Position numbers and translations under genes: made by a program | Notes under the pieces: generated by a model | What the model was told of the DNA's origin: nothing | The model's input: only the letters and a program-made list of their open reading frames with translations | The model's database searches: none | Shown here: positions 45,147 through 55,560 of the stretch, piece by piece | Layout: each line of letters begins with the position of its first letter | How positions within the stretch are numbered: the first letter of the stretch is position 1 | From: Vesta saturnalis | Taxonomy: Eukaryota; Arthropoda; Insecta; Coleoptera; Lampyridae | Direction of reading: 5' to 3' | Length of the DNA: 64,000 bases | Assembly (NCBI GenBank): GCA_036346205.1 | Contig: JARFJB010001980.1 | Span: 882,007-946,006, forward strand

Positions 45147-45593
45147 TTTTTTTTTTTATGTTTGTACACCTGAACATGCTAAATTAGGCCTATCGTGCTA
45201 AAGCATTCAGGAACACTTAGGAGGATGGATAGAGTGATAATGAATTGCCAATAGATGCCTATGAACAGCTACCTTAAATTTTCTCATATCATAAGTGAGA
45301 GGAAAACAGGAACTAGGGAGATCATTCCAGAGTTTAGAAGCCGTGTAGAAAAATGTGGATTGCGCCCGTTTGATACTGATGATGTGAATGAGCGAACCGA
45401 GTGTTTCTCGCAAAGATAGCCCGAGATGGAATCAAAGAATATAATTCAGCAGCACAATAGCCGTTGTAATAACGATAATACAAAGAAAGAACTGAAATCA
45501 TCCTTCTATGCTCAAGGGACTGTATGAGAAGTTAAGGACGGGTCATTTATAAGCCTAATCGCTCTCTTTTGAATACGATCAACAATATCGAGA
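45147..45593 (-). mobile_element. LINE 3' end fragment, 5'-truncated
   Basis: Complementary poly(A) at 45147-45157 followed by the 3' ~430 bases of the LINE described at 10.29 kb. The coding tail includes KRAQSTFFYTASKLWNDLPS, ending PPKCS. It has a 36-base deletion (after CCCGTTTGATA) and scattered substitutions. Homology stops at ~45593. Confidence 0.88.
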
Positions 45594-46350
45594 GATACTT
45601 AAAACAAATACTCTGTTATTCGTGTTCTGAATTTTACACACTGTCAAATAGTTCAAAATAGTTAAAATAGAACTTTTGTAATTGTCTGGCTCATAAAGCA
45701 TTTTCAAATCGATCATTAAACTCAATAATATTTAAAGATTAATTTCAATTATCAAAAGATGTAACCCGTTAGGTAAATTTACACAGGTTAATACTAAACT
45801 TTTATCTCAGCTGACACAGCAAAAGTAAATTATATAGTGGGTATAAATATTACCAATTTTCATTTGTAAATATGTACAAGCACGTAAAAATCAATTCTTA
45901 TAGATTAAAAATTCCCCCCAAAATTTTATGTTCTAAACACATTAAAATAGATAAGGTTCGATTACCCTTTTGCTTGGAATAAAAGTTGGTAACTCAACAA
46001 GCAAAAATGAGCTAAAAGAGTAAACGTGTTTTTATCTTTCAAACAAAATGTAAAACTAGTTCTTTCAAATTACGGCAGTTACTCCTTTATCCGTAATATA
46101 GTGAAATCCATATGGTATGCTTGTAGTAATCCTTTTTAAATTTGCACAAAACACAGCAGACAGCCGTATTCGTTAATGCATTAGGCTGTACATTCGCGAG
46201 CGCAGTTGTCTGTCGTTCAACCGCGTATTTCACAAGGGCTCTTTACTTTAATGTTTGCCCTCTAACGTAAACATTTATCAAAATAACTGTTTCCACATAA
46301 ATATTAACATTCTTAGCATTTATATAACCGATTTATATTACTACTGTGTA
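45594..46350. other. AT-rich interval without a gene
   Basis: No supported feature up to the TA at 46349-46350. Confidence 0.4.
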
Positions 46351-47068
46351 CAGGGTGGCCAAATAAGAATGCGAATTACTGTATCAGGGAAACTATTTAT
46401 CGTAGAGGCTTGCGCAAAAAAAAATTATTACTAAAACGGTCAATACAAAAACCTTAAAAACATTTTCTGAAATGGCCGCTAGGGTGCGTAACTGCAATCT
46501 TGAATCTAAATAAGTGATGTTTCTGTGAATTCTGTTATATTAACCCAATAAAAAAATAACTGATCTTTAAAATCGAGGATAATCTGAACTTTTTTTGTTT
46601 GGCACTTTTTGACGTATCTATAAAAATAAAGTGGTGGGAGGTATTCAAAGGTTTCCTTAAATCACCCCCCGTATCTTAGAAACGGCTAATCCGATTATAA
46701 CAAACTTGGCGAGTTGAAAAGAGCTTTTCTTGGGCTACAAATTTTAAAATAATTGAAGTTTTGTTAGTTTCATGTGTCGTCGCTAGAGGGTTTTGTTCGA
46801 CATTCCGACAGAAACGGTTAATTTTCGCGAAAAAATTAAATGCATTGGTATGACATTTTTTCATGAACAAGTAGCTAAATGATGCCTAAACAAGCTCGCG
46901 TAAACCGCAGCTCGATATCTTGTTCCTAACCAAAAATATCGGCCAAAGAAAACTTCATACGAAAATCCCTTAAATTTTTAATTTTTTTTAACTATATTTT
47001 TCTGGAATTGTTTCTATTTTGTAAGTTGTGGCCTTTAAAGGACCGATTTAAAGGAAGAAGGTTTTTAA
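46351..47068. repeat. left terminal inverted repeat
   Basis: 718 bases, inverted match to 48518-49238 with scattered substitutions and small indels. Confidence 0.92.
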
Positions 47069-47403
47069 TACCCCCGTAAATTCCCGAAATGCTGACCATC
47101 ACTCTGTGCATTGCTGACGCCCCTTATGGGTAGGCAAAACTGCAGCTTCAATTTCGGCTCTGAATAGGTTACCTAGAAATTGCGATTTTAAATTTATTCA
47201 CCAGAATAAAATCACCCATTTTGAAATTACTACGGGCAAGTAAACAATGCTAAAAGTTATACGAAAGGCCTATTTTTTGTTTGTTTAAATGCATATTCAC
47301 TATGGATATATACGAAAAATACAATTAATAGAAGCAGGCAATGAAAGCAGATACCTAAACAAAACATACATAATCCTCAAATTGTCAATACTTTCGCGTT
47401 ACT

Positions 47404-48521
47404 TTGAGCAATTTTTGTGCTTTCAAATTGCGTTTTACGAATAATGAAGCTGTTGATATGCTTGCGGTTTATTTTGAATGTCTTCAGAATGCCGCAGTAG
47501 CCAGAAGAGTTTACGCGACTCGATATCTAAGTCGGTGTCCTTGCGATGTAAGAGTTTTTTCCCAATTAGTGGCGAGCTTACGAGCCAATGGTAGTTTTCG
47601 GCCTACGTTTCAACGCCAAAGAATGGGAAGAACACAAGAAAATATTAGCCGTGTACTGGGCTATATTGAAGGAAATTCTCATGTTAGCACAAGAGCATTA
47701 TCCACTGAGTTGGCCATATCACGGACAATGGTTCAAAATATTTTGAAGGACCACAGGTAAGTTCTAATGGCCATCAAAGTATATAGGTATTCGTTTAAAT
47801 TTTTTTAATTACGTACTTTAAGAATGAAAGAGGACGATTTTGATCGAAGGTTAGACTATTGCCATTGGATGTTTGGAATGATATGCGAAAATAGAGAATT
47901 TTTAATTAAAATTCTTTGGACCGATGAAGCCACCTTCAGTAGTGACGGGAGAGTCAATCTGCACAATATGCATTATTGGTCTGCAGAAAATCCCCATTGG
48001 TTGCGTGAAGTTTAGCGCCAAGAACGTTGGAGTTTAAATGTATGGTGTGGCATACTGGGAGACTTATTGGGCCATATTTTTTCGAGCAACCCCTAAATGG
48101 CAATGTGTTTCTTGACATTTTGGCCAATCAATTACCGTTGTTGTTGGAAGTTGTGCCTCTGGAAACAAGGCAAAAGTTGTTTTTGCAGTTGGATGGTTGC
48201 CCAGCACATTTTGCTATTAATGTGAGAGAGCATATTAATGCAGTATTTCAACAGCGGTGGATTGGAAGAGGAAGTCTGTTTTCATGGCCTCCGCGATCGC
48301 CAGACTTAACTTGCCTCGATTTTTATTTATGGGGGCGCTTAAAGGATATCGTGTTTCGGAGTCAACCTACTACTAGAGAAGATGTGAAAAACCGGATTTG
48401 TAACGCAATACGTAACAAACTGAGAGCCGAAATTGAAGCTACAGTTTTGTCCAGTAATGAGAGGCTTCAGCAATCCATAGAGCGTGATGGTCAGCATTTC
48501 GAGCATTTACGGAGGCATTAA
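47404..48521 (+). pseudogene. DD41D mariner-type transposase, few lesions
   Basis: Opens at a TTG where the family has its Met (47404; first in-frame ATG is 47458). HTH 1: LQNAAVARRVYATRYLSRCP. HTH 2: GYIEGNSHVSTRALSTELAI. Then ILKDHR, a 30-nt insertion (47757-47786), RYSFKF, a stop, LRMKEDDFDRRLDYCHWMFG, IKILWTDEATFSSDGRVNLH (first Asp), a stop after WLREV, NVWCGILG, a one-base shift, LIGPYFFEQPLNGNVFLDIL, LFLQLDGCPAHFAIN (second Asp), RWIGRGSLFSWPPRSPDLTC and LDFYLW (third Asp). 41 residues separate the second and third Asp, as in the DD41D (rosa) group. The C-terminus is HFEHLRRH. Both stops look like C-to-T changes (CAA, CAG). It mediates cut-and-paste into TA. Confidence 0.88.
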
Positions 48522-49238
48522 AAACCTTCCTCCTTTAAATCGGTCATTTTTAGGGCCACAACTTACATAATAGAAATAATTCCAGAAAAATATAGTTAAA
48601 AAAAAAATAAAAATTTAAAGGATTTTCGTATAAAGTTTTCTTTGGCCGATATTTTAGGTTAGAAACAAGATATCGAGATTCGGTTTTCGCGAGCTTGTTT
48701 AGGCATCATTTAGCTACTTGTTTATGAAAAAAAGTCATCCCAATGCATTTAATTTTTTTGCGAAAATTAACCGTTTCTGTCGGAATGTCGAATAAAGCCC
48801 TCTAGCGACGACATGTAAAACTAACAAAACTTCAAATATTATAACATTTGTAGCGCAAGAAATTCAACGCGCCCAAGTTTGTTAAAATCGGCTTAGCCGT
48901 TTCGAAGATGCAGGGGGTTATTTAAGGAAACATTTAAATACCCCCCACCACTTTATTCTTATAAATACGTCAAAAAGTGCAAAACAAAAAAGTTTAAGTT
49001 ATCCTCGACTTTAGAAATCTGTTATTTATATATTAGGTTAATATAGCAAAATTCACAGAAACATCACTATTTTAGATTCAAGATTGCAGTTACGCCCCCT
49101 AGCGGCCATTTCAGAAACTCAAAAATATTTTCCAGGTTTTTGTATTGGCCGTTTTAATACTAACTTTTTTTTTACGCAAGCCTCTACGATGGACAGTTTC
49201 CCTGATACAGTACCTCGCATTCTTAGTTGGCCACCCTG
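48518..49238. repeat. right terminal inverted repeat
   Basis: 721 bases, the inverted partner of 46351-47068. It contains the transposase stop codon at its inner edge. Confidence 0.92.
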
Positions 49239-49240
49239 TA

Positions 49241-50209
49241 CACCTGTACTTCATTCAATGTCAATGATGACCTCGAATGTCTTAACTATGTTAACAAACT
49301 ACTGAATACTCAATTGAATATTTTGCTGTTTTATTTCTAAATCTGCTTTAGCACCTTTAAAGTTTTTGAAAGAAACTCACTATTATCTCCTTCCAATTTA
49401 CACTGAAACTATTTATTTATGAATGTCTATATGATTTATCCTCTTATATGGGTCATTGAAGTCGCTTATATACGTGCTGCTAAACTGAATTTTACAAATA
49501 AAATCCACGTTGACTATTCTAAGGTCCCTTCAAAACCTCGCGCGCGCGATCTTTACTTAAGCTCTGACTTAATGGTTCTCACTCTATCTATCGCTTATTA
49601 AATTCTCCTTTAGGTACCTTCTGCCCGCCATATTACCAAAATTCCACAATATATTCGCGCTAGCACCAAAATCCACCTATCACGATTGACATCGCACGAG
49701 TTTCTTTGCCACGTCGAGGTTATGAAAGTGCACAAGATGCGAAATAAACGTAGCGATCTTGAATTTCTTTGTAAATTCAGTCATAACCCTCCGAGAAACC
49801 GATTTCTTGTAGTTATATTCACTCTGTACATTATCGAGACCATAACTCAACGTTCTGTAAACCCTCTTTCCGCACAATTCAACAACGTCCATCACATTCT
49901 AACAACTCCAGTCTTGGACATGCATTAAATTTTCCATTATTGCACAATATTACAAAATTTCTAAAAAAAAAAAATGCATACATGTTCCTTACTGCACATT
50001 AATACAACATCAATATATCATACTTTCCACACACGTCTACAACCATTTCTTTAATCCGAATTGTTTTGTACACAGCAGCAAAGACCAGTGGCAAACTAGT
50101 AGTCTTACCAGTGCCGTCCCAGTAACAATTTTCCCAAAACATTATTTTTCAACTAAACCTAATGCTTTCAACTTGAAAATCTTTCTATAACATTCTAATA
50201 TTCTTTCAT
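49241..50209. other. interval without a supported gene
   Basis: Short frames at 49084-49305, 49419-49601 and 49680-49928 show no domain. A short alternating CGCGCGCG lies at ~49545. Confidence 0.4.
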
Positions 50210-50650
50210 ATGATACTTAATACTTCATTAAACTCCAGTGGCGTATCATCTACAAAAAGATTTCCAAATATAGGTGTTCCAAACCATCAAGTATTTGTCG
50301 CTGTTGAAAGGCGTCATCGAACAACTGGTGGTTTTGGTCCTGCTACGGTTGATTATGGACGGAATCGTACTATTAGAGCAGCAGAGGTTGAGCAAGAAAT
50401 TTTAGAACGAGTTAAAGAAGAGTCGAGTCTGAGCACTGGGCACATTATTTTGGAACTTGGCGTTTCTAAGGATACGGTTAACATAACCTTTCGGAAACAG
50501 CTGTTACATACATATTATCTCCAAACAATACAAGAGCTTTTACGTAAAGCCATCGGATTAAGAGTACGCTTCTGTCCGTTTATTAATGAAAAGAAGGGAA
50601 ATGAACTATCAACTTTTGGACTTAAATTGAACCAGATCCTCATATTTTAG
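50210..50650 (+). pseudogene. mariner-type transposase, N-terminal double HTH
   Basis: 146 open codons: KRFPNIGVPNHQVFVAVERR (HTH 1), then GGFGPATVDYGRNRTIRAAE, VEQEILERVKEESSLSTGHI then ILELGVSKDTVN (HTH 2), and HTYYLQTIQELL, corresponding to the HPYHLQ-VQ-L linker. It ends before the catalytic core (FCPFINEKKGN). It could in principle be read as a small DNA-binding protein, but the missing core and lack of a natural start point to a truncated transposon. Confidence 0.7.
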
Positions 50651-50694
50651 TCTGGGTAATTTGTCCTAATGTTTTGTACAGACCTTTCAGAGAC

Positions 50695-50698
<4 letters not shown>

Positions 50699-50742
<44 letters not shown>
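50699..50742. repeat. (TA)n microsatellite at an element end
   Basis: About 22 TA units ending exactly at the left TIR of the next element. Confidence 0.97.
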
Positions 50743-50744
<2 letters not shown>

Positions 50745-52430
50745 AAAAAAGAACTTAATTTAATTAATTAATTAAATGATGCTACTATAAAACGCTCGAA
50801 TTTATGAAATTTTTATTAGGTATCTCATCTCAATCATTTATCTGCTTTCAGCGACCTTCAGTCGACCAACCAACTACAAACCACTTTCTAAATTGGGAGT
50901 GTACTGATGGATTTCGTCGTAGAAGCAGTGGCGGTGTAGGCTTTTTCTTGAATGGTTTAAAAATGGCTATTGGTTATAAAAATTTTTATTTCGAATATTA
51001 AAAATTATACATACATAAATAAAAACTAATATTATTTCACTAATTAAAGAAAGTTCAAAATAAGTACCTAATAAATGTTCTTTTATTGACAGATAGTTAG
51101 GGATTTTTTTGTCATTAAATCTCCTCAATGTACTAATGCGCATAATGACAAGTAAATTACGTTGAACTTTCTCTAATTAGTGAAAAAATTTTTTAAGCAA
51201 ATGTTTGTTTATTATGTTATTTATTCTGCATTAACGTTTGGCGTGATATTGTTTCGAAGTTTTGTCGCAGTTGTTATCATTTTATAAAATGGAGCTCACA
51301 GAAGAAGACCGGATCGAGATTTTGATTATTTTGGGTTACGGTGATCGAAAAATAACCTATCAAGCTGCCAGCTACATTTTCAATACCAATAATCCAGAAA
51401 GCGCTGTACCAATCACAAAATCAGTTGTTTTCAAAACTCATTCAAAGTGGTTTCAATACATAAGTGTAAAAGATACTAGACGAAGTGGAAGACCTAAAAG
51501 TGCCACAAATATGGATAAAAAAATTGAAGTAATCCAGAGCATTGTTGAACAATCAAAAACTTCAATAAAGCAATTGCCACTGGATCACGAGATATCTGAT
51601 TCTTCAGTACAAAGAATTGTAAACACCTCCAAGGAAAAGCCCCACAAAAGCTAAACGTTTGGGCGGGCATCATAAACGACAGAATTATTATTTATTGAAG
51701 GTAATCTAAATAGTGAAAATATTTAGATTTGTTGCAAAATCAAGTAGTGCCCGCCTTACATCAAATGTTTGGCCAACAAAACAATATTTGGTTCCAGCAA
51801 GATGGAGCTCCAGCACGTCGACAAGCAAGAGGATTTTTGAACCAAAGTGTTTCCTAATAGATGGTTAGGGTGAGGAGGTCCCATCGAGTGGCCACCTAGA
51901 TCGCCAGATCTTACTCCACTGGATTTTTTCCTGTGGGGATACTTAAAAAACAAAGTGTATGTAAATCGGCCGAATAGTTTAGATGAATTTCGGCAAAAAA
52001 TCATACAAGAATGTGAGGCAATTCCTGTGGAAATGATTCAACGATGTGTTGAAGAATTTTCTCATCGCTTACGATATTGTGAAGAAGTAAATGGGGAACA
52101 TTTTGAACCTTTGGTGTAAATAATTGTGTCAATTAGACGTTTTAGTTTTTAGTTATAATTTTTAATAAATGTCGAAGTAAAAAATTTTATAACCAATTGT
52201 AATAGCCATTTTCAAACCATTTAAGAAAAAGCCCACAACGCCACTGCTTCTACGACGAAATTCAGGTACAACTCCAATTTAGAAAGTGGTTTGTGATTGG
52301 TTGGTTGACTGAAGGTCGCTGCAAGCAGATAAATGATTGACATGAGATACTTAACAAAAATTTCATAAATTCGAGCGTTTTATAGTAGCATTATTTAATT
52401 AATTAACTAAATTAAGTTCTTTTTTCTTTA
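50742..52430 (+). mobile_element. mariner-type element with ~285-bp TIRs
   Basis: 50742-51030 (AAGAAAAAAGAACTTAATTT..., CGACCTTCAGTCGACCAACC, GAAGCAGTGGCGGTGTAGGC) is repeated inverted at 52135-52430 (GCCCACAACGCCACTGCTTC, GGTTGGTTGACTGAAGGTCG, ...AAATTAAGTTCTTTTTTCTT). It encodes a damaged transposase on the plus strand. The TA target duplication is unclear because the left side is a TA array. Confidence 0.82.
51289..52119 (+). pseudogene. mariner-type transposase, core partly deleted
   Basis: Starts MELTEEDRIEILIILGYGDR at 51289. HTH 2 covers SIVEQSKTSIKQLPLDHEIS then DSSVQRIV. After THKS-like sequence the frame stops and jumps to LNVWAGIINDR, so the segment with the first catalytic Asp is missing. 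It continues NIWFQQDGAPARRQARGFLN (second Asp), a shift, GGPIEWPPRSPDLTPLDFFL (third Asp, roughly 40 residues later), and the C-terminus EECSH-like HRLRYCEEVNGEHFEPLV, stop at 52117-52119. An inactive internal-deletion copy from a lineage distinct from the 46-kb element. Confidence 0.82.
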
Positions 52431-52660
52431 ACCGTTGTATTCAGAATTTCCTGCTGAATTCAAAATATAGGTCAGATGGTTATGATGCTATTTAAAAATA
52501 AAAAGTTAATACCATTTACTCGTAACTGGAGCATCCAATCAAAAATGTATGAAGAATGAAAAATGTCCGCAAATATGTCTAATATACCTTTCCGAAGGTT
52601 TCATACCGCTAATGCCTACGGTTTTCGAGCTACATCGATGTTTCCATACTTTTAATGACC

Positions 52661-52663
<3 letters not shown>
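52431..52663. other. probable decayed mariner-type end
   Basis: No frame of note. It ends GACCCTG directly against a (TA)n array, as other element ends in this window do. Confidence 0.4.

Positions 52664-52730
<67 letters not shown>
52664..52730. repeat. (TA)n microsatellite
   Basis: About 33 TA units preceded by GACCCTG. Confidence 0.97.
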
Positions 52731-52734
<4 letters not shown>

Positions 52735-52767
52735 ACGTATAAGTTCCACAAAAAATATATATTGAAT

Positions 52768-52840
52768 TATTCAGTGGCTCAGCGGTAAAGGTGTCAGACT
52801 TGTAAGTGAAAGTTACCAAAGTTCGAACCTGAGAGTAGTC
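52768..52840 (+). repeat. tRNA-like sequence (Thr-type), possible SINE head
   Basis: A box TGGCTCAGCGG (52775-52785) and B box GTTCGAACC (52821-52829) at tRNA spacing. CAGACTTGTAA fits an anticodon loop with TGT (Thr), but the 3' half of the anticodon stem does not pair and the acceptor stem is lost. So it is a tRNA-derived promoter unit, not a working tRNA gene. The sequence after it is shared with PLE ends. Confidence 0.55.
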
Positions 52841-52841
52841 G

Positions 52842-52995
52842 AGTGCTTGGGACAAAATTGTAACATATGAATTCGACTCAAGTGCGAAAACCATCCTTCT
52901 CAGTACTAAGCCTGATGACGGAAGCAGATTCCGCTTCCAATACGTTCTGCTATAAGAGCAAAAACTGTGAAAATATGTCGATCAACTCAACTAAT
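52842..52995 (+). repeat. PLE-end-like segment fused to the tRNA-like head
   Basis: From about 52842 the sequence follows that at 63075-63220: CATATGAATTCGACTCAAGT, GCGAAAAC, GACTAAGCCTGATGACGGAA, GCAGA-TCCGCTT, then AGCAAAAACT and GATCAACTC-ACTAAT. It contains a CTGATGA box at 52912, but the GAAAC box is degraded. Confidence 0.6.
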
Positions 52996-53085
52996 TGGTC
53001 ATAATTCGAAACTGATAGGTCATTGGTATGCCATGCGAGCACTTGTTGAATGTTTTCGACAAGCCGATCAATGTGTCACTCCAAA
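52996..53085. other. short spacer
   Basis: No gene or repeat identified. Confidence 0.3.
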
Positions 53086-54098
53086 CGCCTTAATACGTTG
53101 ACGCCGACGTGGTACACCGGTGGCGCACCCCAAGTTTTACTGATATCCGTCGGTGGCCACCTGTGGTACACTGTTATATAGCTTCCCTGTATTCTAACTG
53201 ATTACGGCCTAAATAGAGGCTTACGATATTAGGCATAATGCTGTAGAAATGGTATATGTTGTTAGGTGTACCACCAGTGGCGCACTCGTTCACAAATGTG
53301 ATAGTTACAGGGAAGTAAAGAAAAGATATTGAAAAGTTTTATTTCGAAATGAACGACAATATATTAAATGATAATACAACTTCAAATAATATTAGTTATG
53401 TATTGTGTTAGAGTATTGAAGGCACATTGTCGTCTTTTCGGGTCAATCTTCTCAAAATGTACAAACCAACTTAGTTTTGTTTCGAACTTGTTTGACACCG
53501 ATTTCACTTTGAAGTTTTGTATAGCATGAGGTGCATCTCTTTCTACTATTTCTTGCCGTTCCTTTATATTTCTCCAATCTGTGATGAGCTATCGCACTCG
53601 TACTTTCTTGGTGGTTGTTGGGTATCTTCAGACTTACCCTCTATATTTTCATTTTCGTTCTTCAATAAACCCCTTTTAATTTTCTGGCTAGTTTGTAATA
53701 TATCAGCTTTTCTTCTCCCTTCACCAAAGTTATTTCATGTAACCCAAGAATTTACTACGCACGTAAAAAGAAGTACTTCAAAGAAAACCGTTTTGTACCA
53801 GTTGGTTTTTCAGTGACAAGTATAATTTGCTGACATTCGATCTGATACGTCCACACGCCATCCGGGTCTGAAGGTATGTTATTTATTGGTGATGTTGTTG
53901 CCTGGCTAGAAAAAGCCTGTGCTAAGTTATAAGAAGGTTCGGATGACTCAATCTTTTTTGCGAAGCAAGATTTTGTATTCCTAGTGACGTCATTTCAACT
54001 GCGTTTCAATGAAATATCTGAAACAAAAGGACATACGTGTGGCCCATTATAATACAATTTCCTTCACTGACCACCGGTGGTACACGACGTCTTTAACA
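53086..54098. mobile_element. possible piggyBac-like, TTAA-bounded element
   Basis: A TTAA near 53084 is followed by GACGCCGACGTGGTACACCG and GTGG. At the right, CCACCGGTGGTACACGACGT, CT and TTTAA near 54098 form a loosely inverted counterpart. Several further GGTGTACCAC/GTGGCGCAC strings lie inside. On the minus strand, frames such as EPSYNLAQAFSSQATTSPIN and RKYECDSSSQIGEI look coding-like but match nothing I recognise. Assignment is tentative. Confidence 0.35.
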
Positions 54099-54871
54099 AA
54101 AAATTATTCACTGGAGCCGCAGTGAATCACTAGAGGTACACGCAAAAAGTGGCGTAAAGGACAGATACAAAACATTGGTATAGATAATAGAAGCTTTAAT
54201 TTTACAAAACCTACAACTTTACACCATAACACGAAAAACATTTTCAGGCCCTACTGTTGGATCAGCTGGATTCACTGTCGTCGACGTGTTAACATCGCTC
54301 ATAATTTCACAGACATGTCATGTGTAATCCGAATCATTTGATGTAAGATATGTCGCTTTCATTAACATATTAATTAGATTGTAAACAACTGCGGTTATTA
54401 GTATGGTTCACTTATGTCAAATTTCAAGTTCGGTAGAAAAAGGGGTTGGTAACATAACTGCAGCCGGCTTAAGACGGTTTATTAAGTATTAGGTCTAAAT
54501 GAGATGGAAGACATAACTTTGTGGTTAAAAGGGAGTAATTTATTAGTTTCATAGTTGTAATAAGTCGTGGATGACATAAATATATTTTGTCTCCTCAGTA
54601 ATTATAATAAGGTATTTCTGAATAATTGTAATACATCTAGAAAACTTCAATAATTAAAATAATTCACCTACCTTAACTACTCACGGAGGAATCTCCAAGG
54701 AAGAAGAAATGGAGGGTAGTATGACCAATTACAGGTGTACGATGTATTTTGCGGTCCTACCATGTAAAGAAGTTTTGATTCAACACCAGAGGAGACACTC
54801 ACATGTATATGCAACCATAATGATAGGACGAGAGAAAAGACTTAGGGATTTCAAAAAAATAAAAAAAAGTC
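54099..54871. other. interval without a supported gene
   Basis: AT-rich to moderate, no frame of note. Confidence 0.35.
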
Positions 54872-55168
54872 GAATATAACTCAGGCGATCTAGTGCTTGT
54901 TAAAACACACTATCAATCATCCGCATTAAATAAAACCATTAAGAAGTTTGTCTTGCTCTATGAAGGACAATATGAAATCCATAAATAAATAGGCGATAAT
55001 GCTTATGTACTATATTGGCCCGGAACTGATAAATATAGAACTACTCAAAATATTGTTAATTCAAAGAAGTATGTATGTAATCGAAATATTGATTATGCCA
55101 TTTCTGAAAGAACTGAATATTTGGCCCACAAGTCTGTTCAATCTTGTCCGAACAATTTCGGGGGATAA
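54872..55168 (+). pseudogene. gypsy-type LTR retrotransposon, end of pol
   Basis: The frame reads EYNSGDLVLVKTHYQSSALN, KTIKKFVLLYEGQYEIHK, a stop, IGDNAYVLYWPGTDKYRTTQ and NIVNSKKY, ending CPNNFGG-stop. F-VGDLVLV---L-S-A-----KFF--YEGPY-I-----N-Y-L is the region just after the integrase core in gypsy-type pol (C-terminal domain). One nonsense change inside. It lies directly before an LTR, as the 3' end of pol should. Confidence 0.75.
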
Positions 55169-55169
55169 C

Positions 55170-55560
55170 TGCAACATCTCGTGAATGAGCATAAAAATTT
55201 TATTTTATTTCAATTTAGTATAAGAGATTTGTTACTCTACATTACCCTGTATAAATGCTTTTATGTAAATTACCTTATATATTGCATTTATTAAGTTACA
55301 AGTGCGCAGAAAAGGAGACGCTAACAGATGCGGGAAGGTGAGGGTCGGTGATCTTTAAAGCACGAAAAAGTGCTGCAAGTCATCCATAAAGAATTATTCA
55401 TAACGGCGATTAAAGTGTCGTAAGTGCGATATCTATATTAGTGAGTGCTGTTTCTCGTGAAGAAGTAAACTACAATCTAGCTTTTGTAGTTTCAACTGGC
55501 TTGTTTGTTTGAATCGGAAATCGCATCCTGATAAGGATAGAAGTACCAGCCACCCCTTAT
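55170..55560 (+). repeat. gypsy LTR (3' LTR of the plus-strand half)
   Basis: It shares with 58738-59200 (inverted) the strings ATTTTATTTCAATTTAGTAT, ACCCTGTATAAATGCTTTTAT, GTGCGCAGAAAAG, GTAAGTGCGATAT and GAAGTAAACTACAAT. The 5' edge is near 55170, just after the pol stop. The 3' edge is approximate. Confidence 0.75.

Larger units (their letters stand above)
46351..49238 (+). mobile_element. mariner-type DD41D element with ~718-bp TIRs
   Basis: The left TIR 46351-47068 (CAGGGTGGCCAAATAAGAAT...) and right TIR 48518-49238 (...ATTCTTAGTTGGCCACCCTG) are inverted copies over their whole length, ~718 bp each. TA duplications lie at 46349-46350 and 49239-49240. Together the TIRs make up half of a 2888-bp element. 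The right TIR begins inside the stop codon of the transposase gene, leaving no 3' spacer. This is the most complete DNA transposon in the window. Confidence 0.93.

Noticed and set aside
50210..50650. 146-codon double-HTH protein as a domesticated DNA-binding gene
   Set aside because: Truncated at the linker to the catalytic domain, no natural start or stop context, and several equally truncated siblings nearby. Decay is the simpler reading.
52768..52840. Functional tRNA-Thr gene
   Set aside because: The anticodon and acceptor stems do not pair. Kept only as a tRNA-derived head.
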